DNA of 29,431 nt, from assembly GCA_034696485.1 (NCBI GenBank), contig JAQIWT010000186.1, forward strand, positions 1 through 29,431, in the 5' to 3' direction. Source of the DNA: Isohypsibius dastychi (taxonomy: Eukaryota; Tardigrada; Eutardigrada; Parachela; Isohypsibiidae). The stretch's first letter is position 1. Each line of letters begins with the position of its first letter. Made by a program: the position numbers and the translations under genes. The notes beneath the pieces were generated by a model. That model was given only the letters and a program-made list of their open reading frames with translations. It made no database searches and was not told where the DNA came from. This document shows positions 1 to 9,322 of this stretch, in pieces.

Positions 1-200
1 TGTTTTTGGCTGGGGGTTCACACCTGGAACCGCCTTGGACCCCAACCCCCCTGAGACGGCCATTTTTTAGAGAAAAAAAAATTAAGTAAGACCTCGGGGT
101 TCAGTGTTTTTTAAAACTGCTAGGCGAATTTAGCCGAATTCTCAAAGTTCTCAACTCGGGGTTTGCTACGCCCCTGTTTGATGGTCAGTTTGATGCGGAG
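1..200. repeat. G/C-run, low-complexity repeat-like sequence at the window edge
   Basis: The stretch alternates runs of G and C (for example around 10-60) with A-runs (67-82) and ends in a near-palindromic motif, GGGGTTTGCTACGCCCC, near 158-174. It has no usable reading frame. A similar mixture of G-runs and TTTTAAA motifs occurs at about 3540-3800 in the Delta intron, so both may belong to one interspersed repeat family. That link is an impression of composition, not an alignment. Confidence 0.35.
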
Positions 201-216
201 GTTTTAGTGCAATCGG

Positions 217-651
217 ATGCTGTTACCGCCATTGCTTGATTTGCGCTCTTCTCAATCACATTCCTTGAATTGTCATTTCCTCTTATCATCCTTCATGACA
301 TTCTTGAGTGCTGTCTTTCAAATGAGCATTGTCTATGAACCGTGCATCCGCACACGGGCTTGCTTGCTTTCATTGCTCATCTCAAGACAGTCCATAAAGT
401 TTTATAGAGGAAAAGGGGAGCGGAACTCGAAACCGCTGTCAGTGAACGTCAAACTATTTGAAACACCCGGTGAAGAATGTCCTGTCCTCCATGATGGGAC
501 ATGTGTTACATCTGCCAAATTTGCACTTCCTACAAGAAATTTGTTGAATCGGGGTGGTGTGGTGTTAGAGTTATGCAAAGTATTACAAATACGGGAGATG
601 TTGTCAATTCAACAGCTGCGCTTGAATAATTCTCTAAAAATACCTCAACCG
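217..651 (+). other. Tentative first coding exon of the Delta gene (signal peptide and start of MNNL)
   Basis: An open frame from ATG 217 runs to a stop at 682-684. If spliced at 651|652 it ends in phase 0, as the 800-854 exon needs. It contains hydrophobic stretches around 274-340 that could be a signal peptide, then a segment at 433-530 (VNVKLF, then spaced Cys residues, then CVTSAKF) that loosely resembles the start of MNNL domains (FELKL..F, paired Cys, C.T.F.VCL). The tryptophan-proline motif usual before TFSLIIEA is missing. A further small intron or an upstream start exon is quite possible. Confidence 0.4.
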
Positions 652-3600
652 GTCGCAACACGTCTTATTCTTACATATATCTAAATTACATGATTTCTTT
701 GACTGTTAGTTATATTGATTTATTAATTAATTGCATACATTTGAGATGAATTGATTTTTTTGGTGCATCATATTTTTCTAAAATATTCCTTTTTTGCAGA
801 GAAGCTTTACGTTCATAATGGAACTCATGGACTCACAAGGATCTCACGCCGACCGTAATTTTTTTTTGAGTTGTCACCCCCGTTATGGCATTAGTAAAAA
901 CCGGGTTTTTTAGGCTCGTTGGACAAAACCGTCGAAACTGCGATAATGTCAGAAGAGATTTCCCCGCAAGACGGATGGCGACGTGGATTTCACCAGGGAA
1001 CAAACGCGAAAATCAGCTACAAAGTCCGAGTTGTTTGCGACGAGTTTTACGGAAATGTCTCCTGTCAAACTTACTGCCGACCGCGAAATGACGAATATGG
1101 GCACTGGTTTTGCTCACCAGAATCGGAGAAGGTCTGTCTGGATGGGTGGACTGGATCAAACTGCGACAAAGGTAATTTAATGCATAGGACCTGCTGTAAC
1201 TCATTTTGAGTGACTTTTGCCAAAGCGACAAAAAGTCCTTGATGTGGCAATCAAGCAGCCTTTTTCGCTCAGCATGATGGACTTTGACATGACATTTATG
1301 GCCATATTCGAGCCGGAAACCATTTCTGCTTGGACACTTGATACCGCCAGCTAACCTTATTTATTTTCTATTGACAGCCATCTGCGCTCCCGGATGTCAA
1401 AATGGAACCTGCCTACAGCCTGGCGAATGCAGGTACGTGTTTTTATGCATGCAGTTGGAAAACGCTCAAAACACCTTGATAAGAATCAATGAGGGTAGGC
1501 AATGGTCAACAAGCCCCGACCATCCAGTGAGTTTGACCCGCTGGTCATATTCAAATCTGGTAGAACTTCTTCGCTTATCAAGTGGCTTTCGGGTAAAATG
1601 ATACCCATATTTAACTTTCGACAGCTTTGTCGACTTGATCTAGATTAATGGCGGTATCCCCAAGTTTGGAAGATAAAACTGCGAATGAGGCGAAACGGAT
1701 CAGTTGAGAGGGTATTAATCTTTCGCAGCTTGCTTCCACTTGAATTTTCAGCCTCGAGAATATGGTTACTAAAATTGAATATATAAATTTAATGCAGATC
1801 TGGGCACCCGCAGAATTTCCCTAACGTTTCCGGTTTGAAGATGATTTGTTGAAATTTAATTGACGGCGATACGGTAGTCTTGGAAAGAATTTTTTGTTAA
1901 ACCTACAAAGTGGCTGTACGGGCTTTCCAGAATGTAATCACTTCACACCGTTGTTTTCCCACAATTTGTAGAAATGTGATCTAATTTTCGTTTCCAAACT
2001 CGTTTTGTATCCGATATCGCAGATCAGTTCTGCATGCAAGCTTCTTGTTTTCCTCGTTCATGCTTCCATATATCGTCGTAGCGTGTAATTCAACTGGGAA
2101 AGCTCAGTCATCTGTATCTTATGAGATTGATTGACGGTGCGGAGATATCGACATCTTTTAGGTTGTAACAGTTTTGGAAAGCAGATATTCTTCCCTTTCG
2201 AGAAATGTTGTCACCAGAAATTGTTTTTCTTATTCTGCAATTGTTGCTTAAGACTTGAAGACAGTTTGATCCATGAACTTACGTAGTTGAACTGTACTGT
2301 AGCAAAATATTGATAATCTTTTGTGAAGAGCTATGAAGCAATGACGGTCAAGATTCTGTCAGAATAGTAAATGTTTGCCAAGTATCGGAACTCGCTTTTG
2401 ATAAATCCAGCCGAAACTCAAATGGATACCAACTGTTGCAGAATTCAAGCAAGCTCTTTCAGTCGCTAAATCAAATCTTCCATTGAGACGGAACGAGAAT
2501 ATGTCATAATAGGTTCTTATGTCCACAATCGAGTAAGCACTGCATCCGATTGTCCATTTAGGAACCATTCACGGATTTCTTCAAATTTTGAGATTGAAGT
2601 TACAGCAAATAGATTTACTTTTGCCAAAAGTAATTCAATAGGTTATCCTAGATTCAAAGTAACTTTAAAGTTTATTCCACCTAAAATTCTGTTTTCCTTT
2701 TTTGCTGGAGCTAAGATTTTAGGTTTATACTTTCGGTCGATGGTTTTGAGAAAATGAGGTGAAGCCAGAGATGCACTGTTTTCCATAGAATAAGCGTTAA
2801 GGTCAATTAGGGCATTATCAGGCGGAGGAACACCTGTTGCAATTGTGCCATTGATTTCCTGGGAACTACTTTCACTGAATTTGTGAGCAGATTGCCAGTG
2901 GAACAACAAACCGTGTCCATGCACCTTTGATGAATCTGAGGAGGGAAAGGCAATTGTTACCTTTAGCACCTGTTGATGCAGACCAAAATCACGACAGCAA
3001 AAGATACCGTGATATCTGGATAAATATGCCCGCAAAAGCTTTCGCATCTTGCTAATAATCTGATTTACATCAGATTATCTTGTCCTCCCAAAATATCACA
3101 GTAATTCCTCAGCAATTTTTCCTGACGTTTCCTCAAAACATACTGATGCATGCCAGCAATCCGACGTATATTTTTGGCTCTCAGATAAACGGCCAAGCTT
3201 GTCTTTCAAGACTAGAGCTTGGAGCCTACTTTTGAGCATTTGGAAGATAACTGAAGTGAGCTCATCACGGAAAGTACAGGAGAAAAGATGGGCTTGAATG
3301 TTCGAAATATGAACAGACCGTACTGATCGGGATTCATCCATCATGCCAAATTCTGGATGAATATAGGATAACAGACGACTAAGTTGAAGATTTCAAAGAG
3401 AGGCAGCCACGTTGAAACGAAAAAAGTATGCAGACGAAAATATGGACCTGAGGAAAACCACAACAAATGGTAAAAACATGATATGCTGCTCAAATCGTAC
3501 AGCCTACTCCAACTGCCTACTCTTTCTGCCTTTGAGATCTACAGTAGGTGTGGGCCTTCGCAGCGAGGCAGACCAGGCGAGGGGTGGGGGTGGGCTGGCT

Positions 3601-6225
3601 GGGGGGTTTGAGGTTTTAAATCCTTTTTAACATGTAAGTCTATGGGAGGTGTGGCCTAGGGTTTTAAATTACTGGGGGGTCGGGCTAATCGACCAATGGG
3701 ATTAACTCTTTAAAACTTTTTCAAATGGGACTATCTGGACCCACTATACGTTCTCCGATGCTAGGTCCCCCCCCTTGGGGGGGAGGACAAAAATATATTT
3801 AAATTCTACCGTCTTTTCAAATATACTTTTTATTATAGAATACAGATCATTAATTTAGTAGTATATATAATTGGAAAGTGTCATTAGGGGTACGGCCCAA
3901 ACATCCATTTTGAAATTTCGAGATTGGATTTCTTGCATTGTCGTTTTGTGAATTTAGGACGAGTTCATTAACTTCATTAAATCAGTTTGTATTAAATTCG
4001 TCATTAGCGATTCCCGTGAGAACTGGTCCATTGATGAGTCGCACGCTCTATGAGGTATACATACAGGAAACATAACCATTCATTGTTATCAACTCATTTC
4101 AAAAAGCGATTTATCCGACCCCGCTGAGAAAGAATAATCCGGGGCGTCTCCATCAGATTTGCTTGTCGTTCAATCTTTTCTCCTTCATCCGTTCCATAGG
4201 AATTATGTCGTGCGCCATGCGAGCGACTGGCACGTTGTCTTGGGCTTGCTCTCCTTTTCTCCACAATTTATGAAATAGGATTATTGTTCCGTTCCGTCCC
4301 GTACCATGCAGTGGGCACGGGTCAGGATGACTGGCCCTCTTGTCCATCATTTGACCTGTTGCTTGCCTGAACTTGACAGCCGGCTTCATTGAAACAAACA
4401 ATGAAAGTACTTGAAATCGGTACGGGGGCTAAGAAGAAAGACCAATTTGTTCCAAAGTTCTGTTCTCAGGTTCAGATTGCAAAGGTGGCTCACTCTTGGA
4501 AAGACAGTAAAATATTGTTCACATGAGGCTTCTTGAGCATGTTGAATTTCTCTATCTGGTCGAAATGCATGTGAACCAGGCGGATAATCGGGAGATCATT
4601 AGCTCAATAGCAAACATGCTCTCATTCGGTATATAGTGGCTCCTGTCCGTATTTCTCTCCAAATTGTCATTTAATCAGTCTGTCATCAGTTTTTAGAAAA
4701 AAGAATAAGATGACATGAACGAAAACTAACCGACATTTTTCTTCCAGGTGTCGCTCTGGTTGGAAAGGAATAAAGTGTGACCAATGCGTAACCTACCAGG
4801 GATGTCGACATGGAAAATGCCAATCCAAACCATGGGAATGTATTTGTGAACCGGGATGGGGAGGACCTATGTGTGATCAAGGTTTGTTTTACAGCTCTTA
4901 TGATTGATTCATTTAGAATACAAGTTTTGTTGTTTAGATCTGAACTACTGCGCCCGGAAACGACCATGCTTCAATCACGCCGTTTGCTATAACCTACCGG
5001 GTCCAGCGCTTTTTGAATGCCGCTGTCCAGATGGATACGGAGGTCCCGAATGCAGTATGGCCATGAATCCGTGTGCGAAGAACCCATGCCACGTTAACGG
5101 GAATTGTCATGTCAATAACGGCACTGCAGAATGCCGATGTAACACCGGATGGTCTGGCGAACTTTGCGAAAAAAGTAAAAATGGTGTTTTGCTGAAAAAG
5201 GACATGCATGTAATCACGTTTTGATTCATTGCAGATGCTAACGAATGTTCTCCAAATCCTTGCTTAAACGGGGCGACCTGCGAAGATGACATCGGACATT
5301 ATCGGTGTATTTGCAAAGAAGGATATACCGGCTTGCAATGCGAAAAGAGTAAGCAGTTAAGAAGCCGTTGACGGTAGTTTAGATTTCACATTTCATGTTT
5401 AACAGAAATCTCCATCGAAACCACAACCATCCCTGAGTTTTTGACGGACAACATCTACCATCCGTATATGAGCAACAAATCTCTCGTTAATTTTGGGCTC
5501 GAAGAGAACGGGATCCTTGGTACGGAGAACTCACTTAATGAATCCACTCCAGGTATGAATTTGAATTGAAAGTCAGTTCCCAACAAAACTGCAAAAGTGA
5601 CCTTTTCGTTGCAGATGGTTCCTCTGTCGCAATAACCGTCATCGTGGCTATAATCCTCGTGCTCTCCATTCTCTTCTTGATTCTTCTCGTCGTTTTTCTG
5701 TATCGTCGAAGAAAGCAGAACCGCCGGAATGTAGAAGAAAGAAACATCACCGATAAATATTCCACGACTTCGAACAACTGCCAGATTTCCAAAGACCGTT
5801 CCCTCAAGGAGGCCGACTCGACGATCCGGCAACAAAATCATGAAAATGAAACCCGACTCAAGATTCTCAACAATGTTTTCATTAACGAAACAAAGATCAA
5901 CATTGAAGACAGTGGGTCGGAGAAGAGCTGCTCGTCTCAAGATTCCCTTAAAATGAACAGAAAGCTGACGGGTTATTCCCCACCGGATACGCCACCAGTT
6001 CGATGCAATGCCGAATGCTCCGATACTCAAGTGATGGGGCTTGATCTCTATAAAGACAACCGGAATAGAGCTGATTTGTACTTGAGGAAGGATAAGAAAA
6101 ACAGCTACATGGAAAGCAGTAGAAATAGTTCGAGAAGTCCGGAAGTGCGATCAGTTAGCGGTTTATCATCTTTGCCGATTTCGTTACTTGACCGACAAGT
6201 CCAAGAAGATTTTACGGTTGTTTGA
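217..6225 (+). CDS. Delta-like: Delta-type Notch ligand (DSL protein), about nine exons
   Basis: Single-pass membrane ligand that binds Notch on neighbouring cells. Proposed exons: 217-651 (tentative), 800-854, 914-1171, 1378-1432, 4748-4881, 4938-5174, 5235-5348, 5406-5552, 5615-6225. All phases agree, giving about 681 aa, near DLL4 size. The DSL domain lies in 914-1171 (motifs [35 protein letters not shown]). Five EGF repeats follow (about residues 249-429): EGF1-2 show the DSL-specific pattern [11 protein letters not shown] and CRHGKC, and EGF3 opens DLNYC. A transmembrane helix (about 482-508) precedes an RRRK stop-transfer and a tail of about 170 residues ending FTVV, a class I PDZ-ligand pattern as in vertebrate Delta. 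The 55-nt exon 800-854 encodes FTFIMELMD, matching the end of the MNNL domain (TFSLIIEA in other ligands). Exon 217-651 is weakest: its donor (CCG|GTCGCA) is poor and its MNNL match is faint, so the signal peptide and true start are unsettled. Five EGFs is fewer than in fly Delta or DLL1. Confidence 0.9.
2517..3392 (-). pseudogene. Long antisense reading frame interrupted by three stops; unknown gene or pseudogene nested in the Delta intron
   Basis: On the minus strand one frame stays usable from 3392 to a stop at 2517-2519, about 290 codons. It breaks only at two stops close together near 3064-3098 and at TAA 2643-2645. The segments are 3392-3099 (ATG at 3344; contains [19 protein letters not shown]), 3047-2646 (ATG at 3047; contains [10 protein letters not shown] and [11 protein letters not shown]) and 2642-2520 (contains [13 protein letters not shown]). 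The first break can be removed without a frame change by a 48-nt GTGATA..ATTATTAG intron, close to the short introns seen elsewhere. The second has no convincing intron. I do not recognise the family. It may be a small nested gene with wrongly guessed introns, a decaying copy of a gene, or chance. Persistence of one frame across the breaks argues against chance. Confidence 0.35.
3540..3800. repeat. G-rich interspersed repeat-like element with a C-run/G-run hairpin
   Basis: Dense G-runs (about 3578-3610) are followed by two copies of a GGTTTTAAAT motif (about 3611 and 3659) and by a run of eight C, TT, then seven G near 3766-3782 that can fold back on itself. Base composition differs sharply from the flanking intron. 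The overall look resembles positions 1-200 of this window. No terminal repeats or coding capacity were seen. Confidence 0.4.
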
Positions 6226-6851
6226 TCCCGTGCAACAGTCTGGAGAGATGCAAGTTCCTGATTGGAGATTTTAACAGTCATTCTTTTTTATTATTCAGTC
6301 CTGTTATCACTCTCCTGATTTCATCGATGCGCCGGAAGCTAAGAGTTCTTGTTTTAGTCAGAGAATGTTGTCGTCTCATTGCATGTGCATGCTATGTGTT
6401 CTGTGTTTCGCTTCTCGTTTAAGCGACAGATGCTTTATGATTATCTGCTTGTTTGTTTTTCTGCAGTTGATTCTGCCATACTTGCGCTACACACGGAATT
6501 ACTCTTCTTGCCGTTTTAAATCGTTGTTCGGGATGATCCTGGTTGTAGATATGTCCTTGTATTTATTTCTCCTTCATATAACTGGACTTTTTGATAAAAT
6601 ACGGCCCTCACGAAGTGTGTCAGTATTTCGTTCAGACAAAAAGAAATAACAAGTTGTCACGTCGAAAATTCCGTACCGTAGTGTGTTCAACAATCAAGGA
6701 GTTGACGAATACGCAGCTTCAAATATCTACAAAGACTGACCGAAAAATAAATAAAACTCCACAAAATAAAAACCGGTAAAAAATGAAAAGTGAGGGCACA
6801 AAACAACCTCTGATTCAAATAAAAATTCACGAGTGATAGAATCGACAGACT
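6226..6851. other. Convergent intergenic region between Delta and MED16 (3' UTRs)
   Basis: No gene is supported here. For Delta on the plus strand the first canonical poly(A) signals are AATAAA at 6746-6751 and 6750-6755, and again at 6765-6770. For MED16 on the minus strand the nearest signal is TTTATT (AATAAA on the minus strand) at 6562-6567. If these are the sites used, the two 3' UTRs overlap by roughly 200 nt as natural antisense sequence. Confidence 0.5.
6746..6755 (+). terminator. Candidate poly(A) signal pair of the Delta gene
   Basis: Two overlapping AATAAA hexamers lie about 520 nt after the Delta stop codon and are the first canonical hexamers downstream of it. The use of this site is inferred. 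Confidence 0.45.
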
Positions 6852-9311
6852 TCAACAAGAAAGTATCCAAGGTCCACCACAAAAACAAGTGGTCCATCGG
6901 AATCGCATATGACTTAACCAAGTTCCGGCCTCGGAAGCATCAGTGCGCCATGGAATATTGAAGAAACATCTCGTGCAATATTTTCGAGGACATTTCTTAG
7001 CGGTTGGTGCGAAGAAGTCCTTGGGAACAGTTAATCGGAATGTGCTGTCAGTCACCGACGAATCCATAAAACAAAAACCAGAGAATTTGGGCGGATCAGA
7101 TGACTGGATGAACTGAGAACGGGATTCTGAGAGCAGGTAAATTTCTTTCCAATCTTGCAAATCATTTCCGGCGGCGATTCCACGTTCATCTAAAATATTC
7201 GTGATCTTTGAAATCCACGATTCGTCGACTGGATCCTCCAGTAGATGGACGGTAACAGCGAACAAAACTGCCGGAATATCAATAACCGCTGATGGATAAA
7301 ATGGTGGCCGAGGCCAATAATGCGGCGCCACCTTTTGTTCCGAATTCCAGACCGATATCAATGCCAGAATAATCCGCATTTCCACAAGCAGATCCTTAAC
7401 AAACGGAACAACTTCTGGATTTTTTAAAATAATAAAAATCGTCTCCACAATTTCTCTGATAACAAAATGAAATCCTGGCTGGAGAAGAAAAGCCGATTTA
7501 TCGAATCGCAGTTTGAGTTCCATGAGAGCGACAATCTGAGCGAGCTTCGCATCCGGCCGTCCGACAAGATCCAGAAAACCATCGATATGAAACATGGACA
7601 CCAGGGCTTCGTCTTCCGGACATACAAACTGTTCCAAATAGGCGAGAAAAACATCCAATAAAAGCGTTTCAAGAACCATGACAGCATGCTTCTTTCCATA
7701 TAAAGCCTCCATCATGTACGCCTTGCATCGAAGAATTTTGGAAATCTGGTCTCTTCTGCCGCTTTCGGTTGTGGCGACAGTCAGTTTGTCGAGACGAACA
7801 AGTTCATCGGATAGCAGCTCTTCAGTGTACAACGCGGAGCTGAAATTTCCTTGTAGAAACGACAGACCATTTGAAGATAGGGTGTCCAAATGCAAAGCAG
7901 CTTCTTTGAGTCCAAAAACCGTAAATCGACAATACTGATCCATAACAAACAGAAAAGATCCGTTGCGTCGACAATGCATACCACAAATGCTCAATTTGTC
8001 ACCGGCGAATTTCTTTGCTGAACTGGCATCACGTCGAATAGAGACGGGCACCTTCGGCAGGTAAACGCTGCCATGAAGTTGCAAGGATGCTTCAGCTAGA
8101 ACACTGGTATACATATTAATTTTTCCGTCCTCGTAGCCAATAAAAATCTGCACCAAATCCATTTCCATGACCTTTTTCGGGGATGATATGCTCCACGACC
8201 TGAAATCTCCATCAAGCATCACCTCATTTCTTTTTTCCCATGACATTGGAGTGGACAGAGAATGGTCCCCTGCTGAGTTCAGAAGCTTCCATTCTTCCAA
8301 AACATTGCAGCTAGGGGATTTTGTGATACAGAAGATACTCTTTGAACCGGAAACCTGCGATGTCAAACTCACAACGGGATTTGAGGTAGAAAAGAAAGAT
8401 AGTTCTCCAACAAGAATATCTGGCTTTCGAGGATCGCTTGCAGATTCTTGTAGACTGACTTGAAAACATCGAACTGATGAAAGTTCTTCTGCAGTGGTCA
8501 GCGCCAATAAAAATGACTGAGATTCCTCGTCAAAGCATAAATGACAACAATGAATTTTCGTGATGTTAGGGACGGAACTCGAATATGTGGCAAATGTCGG
8601 CTTGTCTGCGTCGGTAACTTTCTGGAACATGTGAATGGAAAAACGACCATCCGCAAACAAGGAAAGAAATCCATTCTCGAAACAAAGTGATGAACTGGAA
8701 GGGATTCCGTCCACACCATTCGGCTGCAATGATCCATTCTGATCTTCTGGCGAGTGCGGTTTTTGATGTGGAATTTCCACTTTCCCGTTAGTCCATGTGG
8801 CAGAAATAAAACTTCGGCTGTCGACGGCTTCTTTCAAAATTAGCTGGCATTTGTTGAGAATAGTCAGCTTGGCTTGTACCACATAAAGAAATCCGGAGTC
8901 GGTAATAAAGAGTAAATATAATCCGTTTTCGCTCCATTTCATGAAGACGATCTGTCCGAAAACATCAGCAACAGGGAAAATATTCCAAGGACGATCCAAA
9001 TCGGCGATATAAATACGCGAACGATTTCCCGGGTCGACTGTTCTGTGAGATTCCAAAGATTCCACGGCATTATCGAAGTTTAAAAAATCTAAAACAAGAA
9101 ATGGGCTAATAAGTGAATGCAATGGATTCGTGATCGAGCACAGAAACGACGAAATAATTGATGTCATCAAATCACCTTTTCCACCTTCCGCCTCGAATGA
9201 TTTATCCGCTCCCAAAGCCAGAAAGTTTTCAAAGATATCGAAAACATAATGCGAAGCCGAGTCAGTTGTTTGGCCGCTCTTTGCGTTACCAAAACCGAAG
9301 ACGGGAATCAT
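6852..9311 (-). CDS. MED16: Mediator complex subunit 16 (MED16/TRAP95), single exon
   Basis: An 819-residue protein against roughly 880 in human. MED16 is a tail-module subunit of Mediator, which links DNA-bound transcription factors to RNA polymerase II in the nucleus. Evidence: an N-terminal beta-propeller-like half with a segment IYIADLDRPWNIFPV followed by FMKWSENGLYLLF (about residues 98-130), like the human ..HILDTEHPWDL.. and CLEWDQSGSRLL region; an alpha-helical middle; and a C-terminal cysteine cluster, C-x4-C-x2-C (CPRKYCTRC), then RFRWTTCFCGGPW, which closely parallels human ACTRC and RWIKNCLCGGLW. That tail is the strongest identifier. The first about 95 residues are not obviously conserved. 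The frame is open without introns for 2.46 kb, unlike the intron-rich neighbours. It is head-to-head with MOB2 (850 nt apart) and tail-to-tail with Delta. I first considered RAB3GAP2 and dropped it because of the C-terminal match. Confidence 0.85.
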   Translation of the reverse strand: MIPVFGFGNAKSGQTTDSASHYVFDIFENFLALGADKSFEAEGGKGDLMTSIISSFLCSITNPLHSLISPFLVLDFLNFDNAVESLESHRTVDPGNRSRIYIADLDRPWNIFPVADVFGQIVFMKWSENGLYLLFITDSGFLYVVQAKLTILNKCQLILKEAVDSRSFISATWTNGKVEIPHQKPHSPEDQNGSLQPNGVDGIPSSSSLCFENGFLSLFADGRFSIHMFQKVTDADKPTFATYSSSVPNITKIHCCHLCFDEESQSFLLALTTAEELSSVRCFQVSLQESASDPRKPDILVGELSFFSTSNPVVSLTSQVSGSKSIFCITKSPSCNVLEEWKLLNSAGDHSLSTPMSWEKRNEVMLDGDFRSWSISSPKKVMEMDLVQIFIGYEDGKINMYTSVLAEASLQLHGSVYLPKVPVSIRRDASSAKKFAGDKLSICGMHCRRNGSFLFVMDQYCRFTVFGLKEAALHLDTLSSNGLSFLQGNFSSALYTEELLSDELVRLDKLTVATTESGRRDQISKILRCKAYMMEALYGKKHAVMVLETLLLDVFLAYLEQFVCPEDEALVSMFHIDGFLDLVGRPDAKLAQIVALMELKLRFDKSAFLLQPGFHFVIREIVETIFIILKNPEVVPFVKDLLVEMRIILALISVWNSEQKVAPHYWPRPPFYPSAVIDIPAVLFAVTVHLLEDPVDESWISKITNILDERGIAAGNDLQDWKEIYLLSESRSQFIQSSDPPKFSGFCFMDSSVTDSTFRLTVPKDFFAPTAKKCPRKYCTRCFFNIPWRTDASEAGTWLSHMRFRWTTCFCGGPWILSC

Positions 9312-9322
9312 CTTTTATCCAT
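9308..9322 (-). promoter_or_regulatory. Four-codon upstream ORF whose stop overlaps the MED16 start (ATGA)
   Basis: Reading the minus strand, ATG at 9322-9320 encodes Met-Asp-Lys-Arg and stops at TGA 9310-9308, which overlaps the MED16 ATG (9311-9309) as ATGA. If the transcript begins upstream without an intervening splice, ribosomes would have to reinitiate or leak past it. The leader structure is unknown. Confidence 0.4.

Larger units (their letters stand above)
1433..4747 (+). other. Large intron of the Delta gene (between EGF1 halves)
   Basis: The donor at 1433 follows GGCGAATGCAG and the acceptor ends TTCTTCCAG at 4747; the split codon makes Arg and joins GEC to RCRSGWKG, the standard end of EGF1. 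At 3.3 kb it is about 50 times longer than most introns in this window. It holds an unidentified antisense reading frame (2517-3392) and a G-rich repeat (about 3540-3800). The rest (1433-2516 and 3800-4747) has only short open frames on both strands and nothing I can assign. Confidence 0.85.

Noticed and set aside
3412-3630. 72-codon plus-strand frame in the Delta intron
   Set aside because: It runs into the G-rich repeat and is compositionally biased.
4153-4401. 82-codon minus-strand frame upstream of the antisense frame in the Delta intron
   Set aside because: No splice sites linking it in phase to 3392 and no family resemblance; not enough to extend the nested gene.
4686-5292. Minus-strand frames of 60-93 codons over the Delta EGF exons
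   Set aside because: They lie opposite well-supported EGF exons and have no recognisable content.
5455-6030. 191-codon minus-strand frame
   Set aside because: It is antisense to the Delta transmembrane and cytosolic exons; its length follows from the codon use of the real gene.
6222-6649. Plus-strand frames after the Delta stop, with hydrophobic stretches
   Set aside because: Short, overlapping, no start context or domain; best read as Delta 3' UTR.
6852-9311. RAB3GAP2 (RAB3 GTPase-activating, non-catalytic subunit) as identity of the long minus-strand gene
   Set aside because: The propeller-like start suggested it, but length (819 against about 1,390) and the C-terminal Cys-rich CFCGGPW motif fit MED16 far better.
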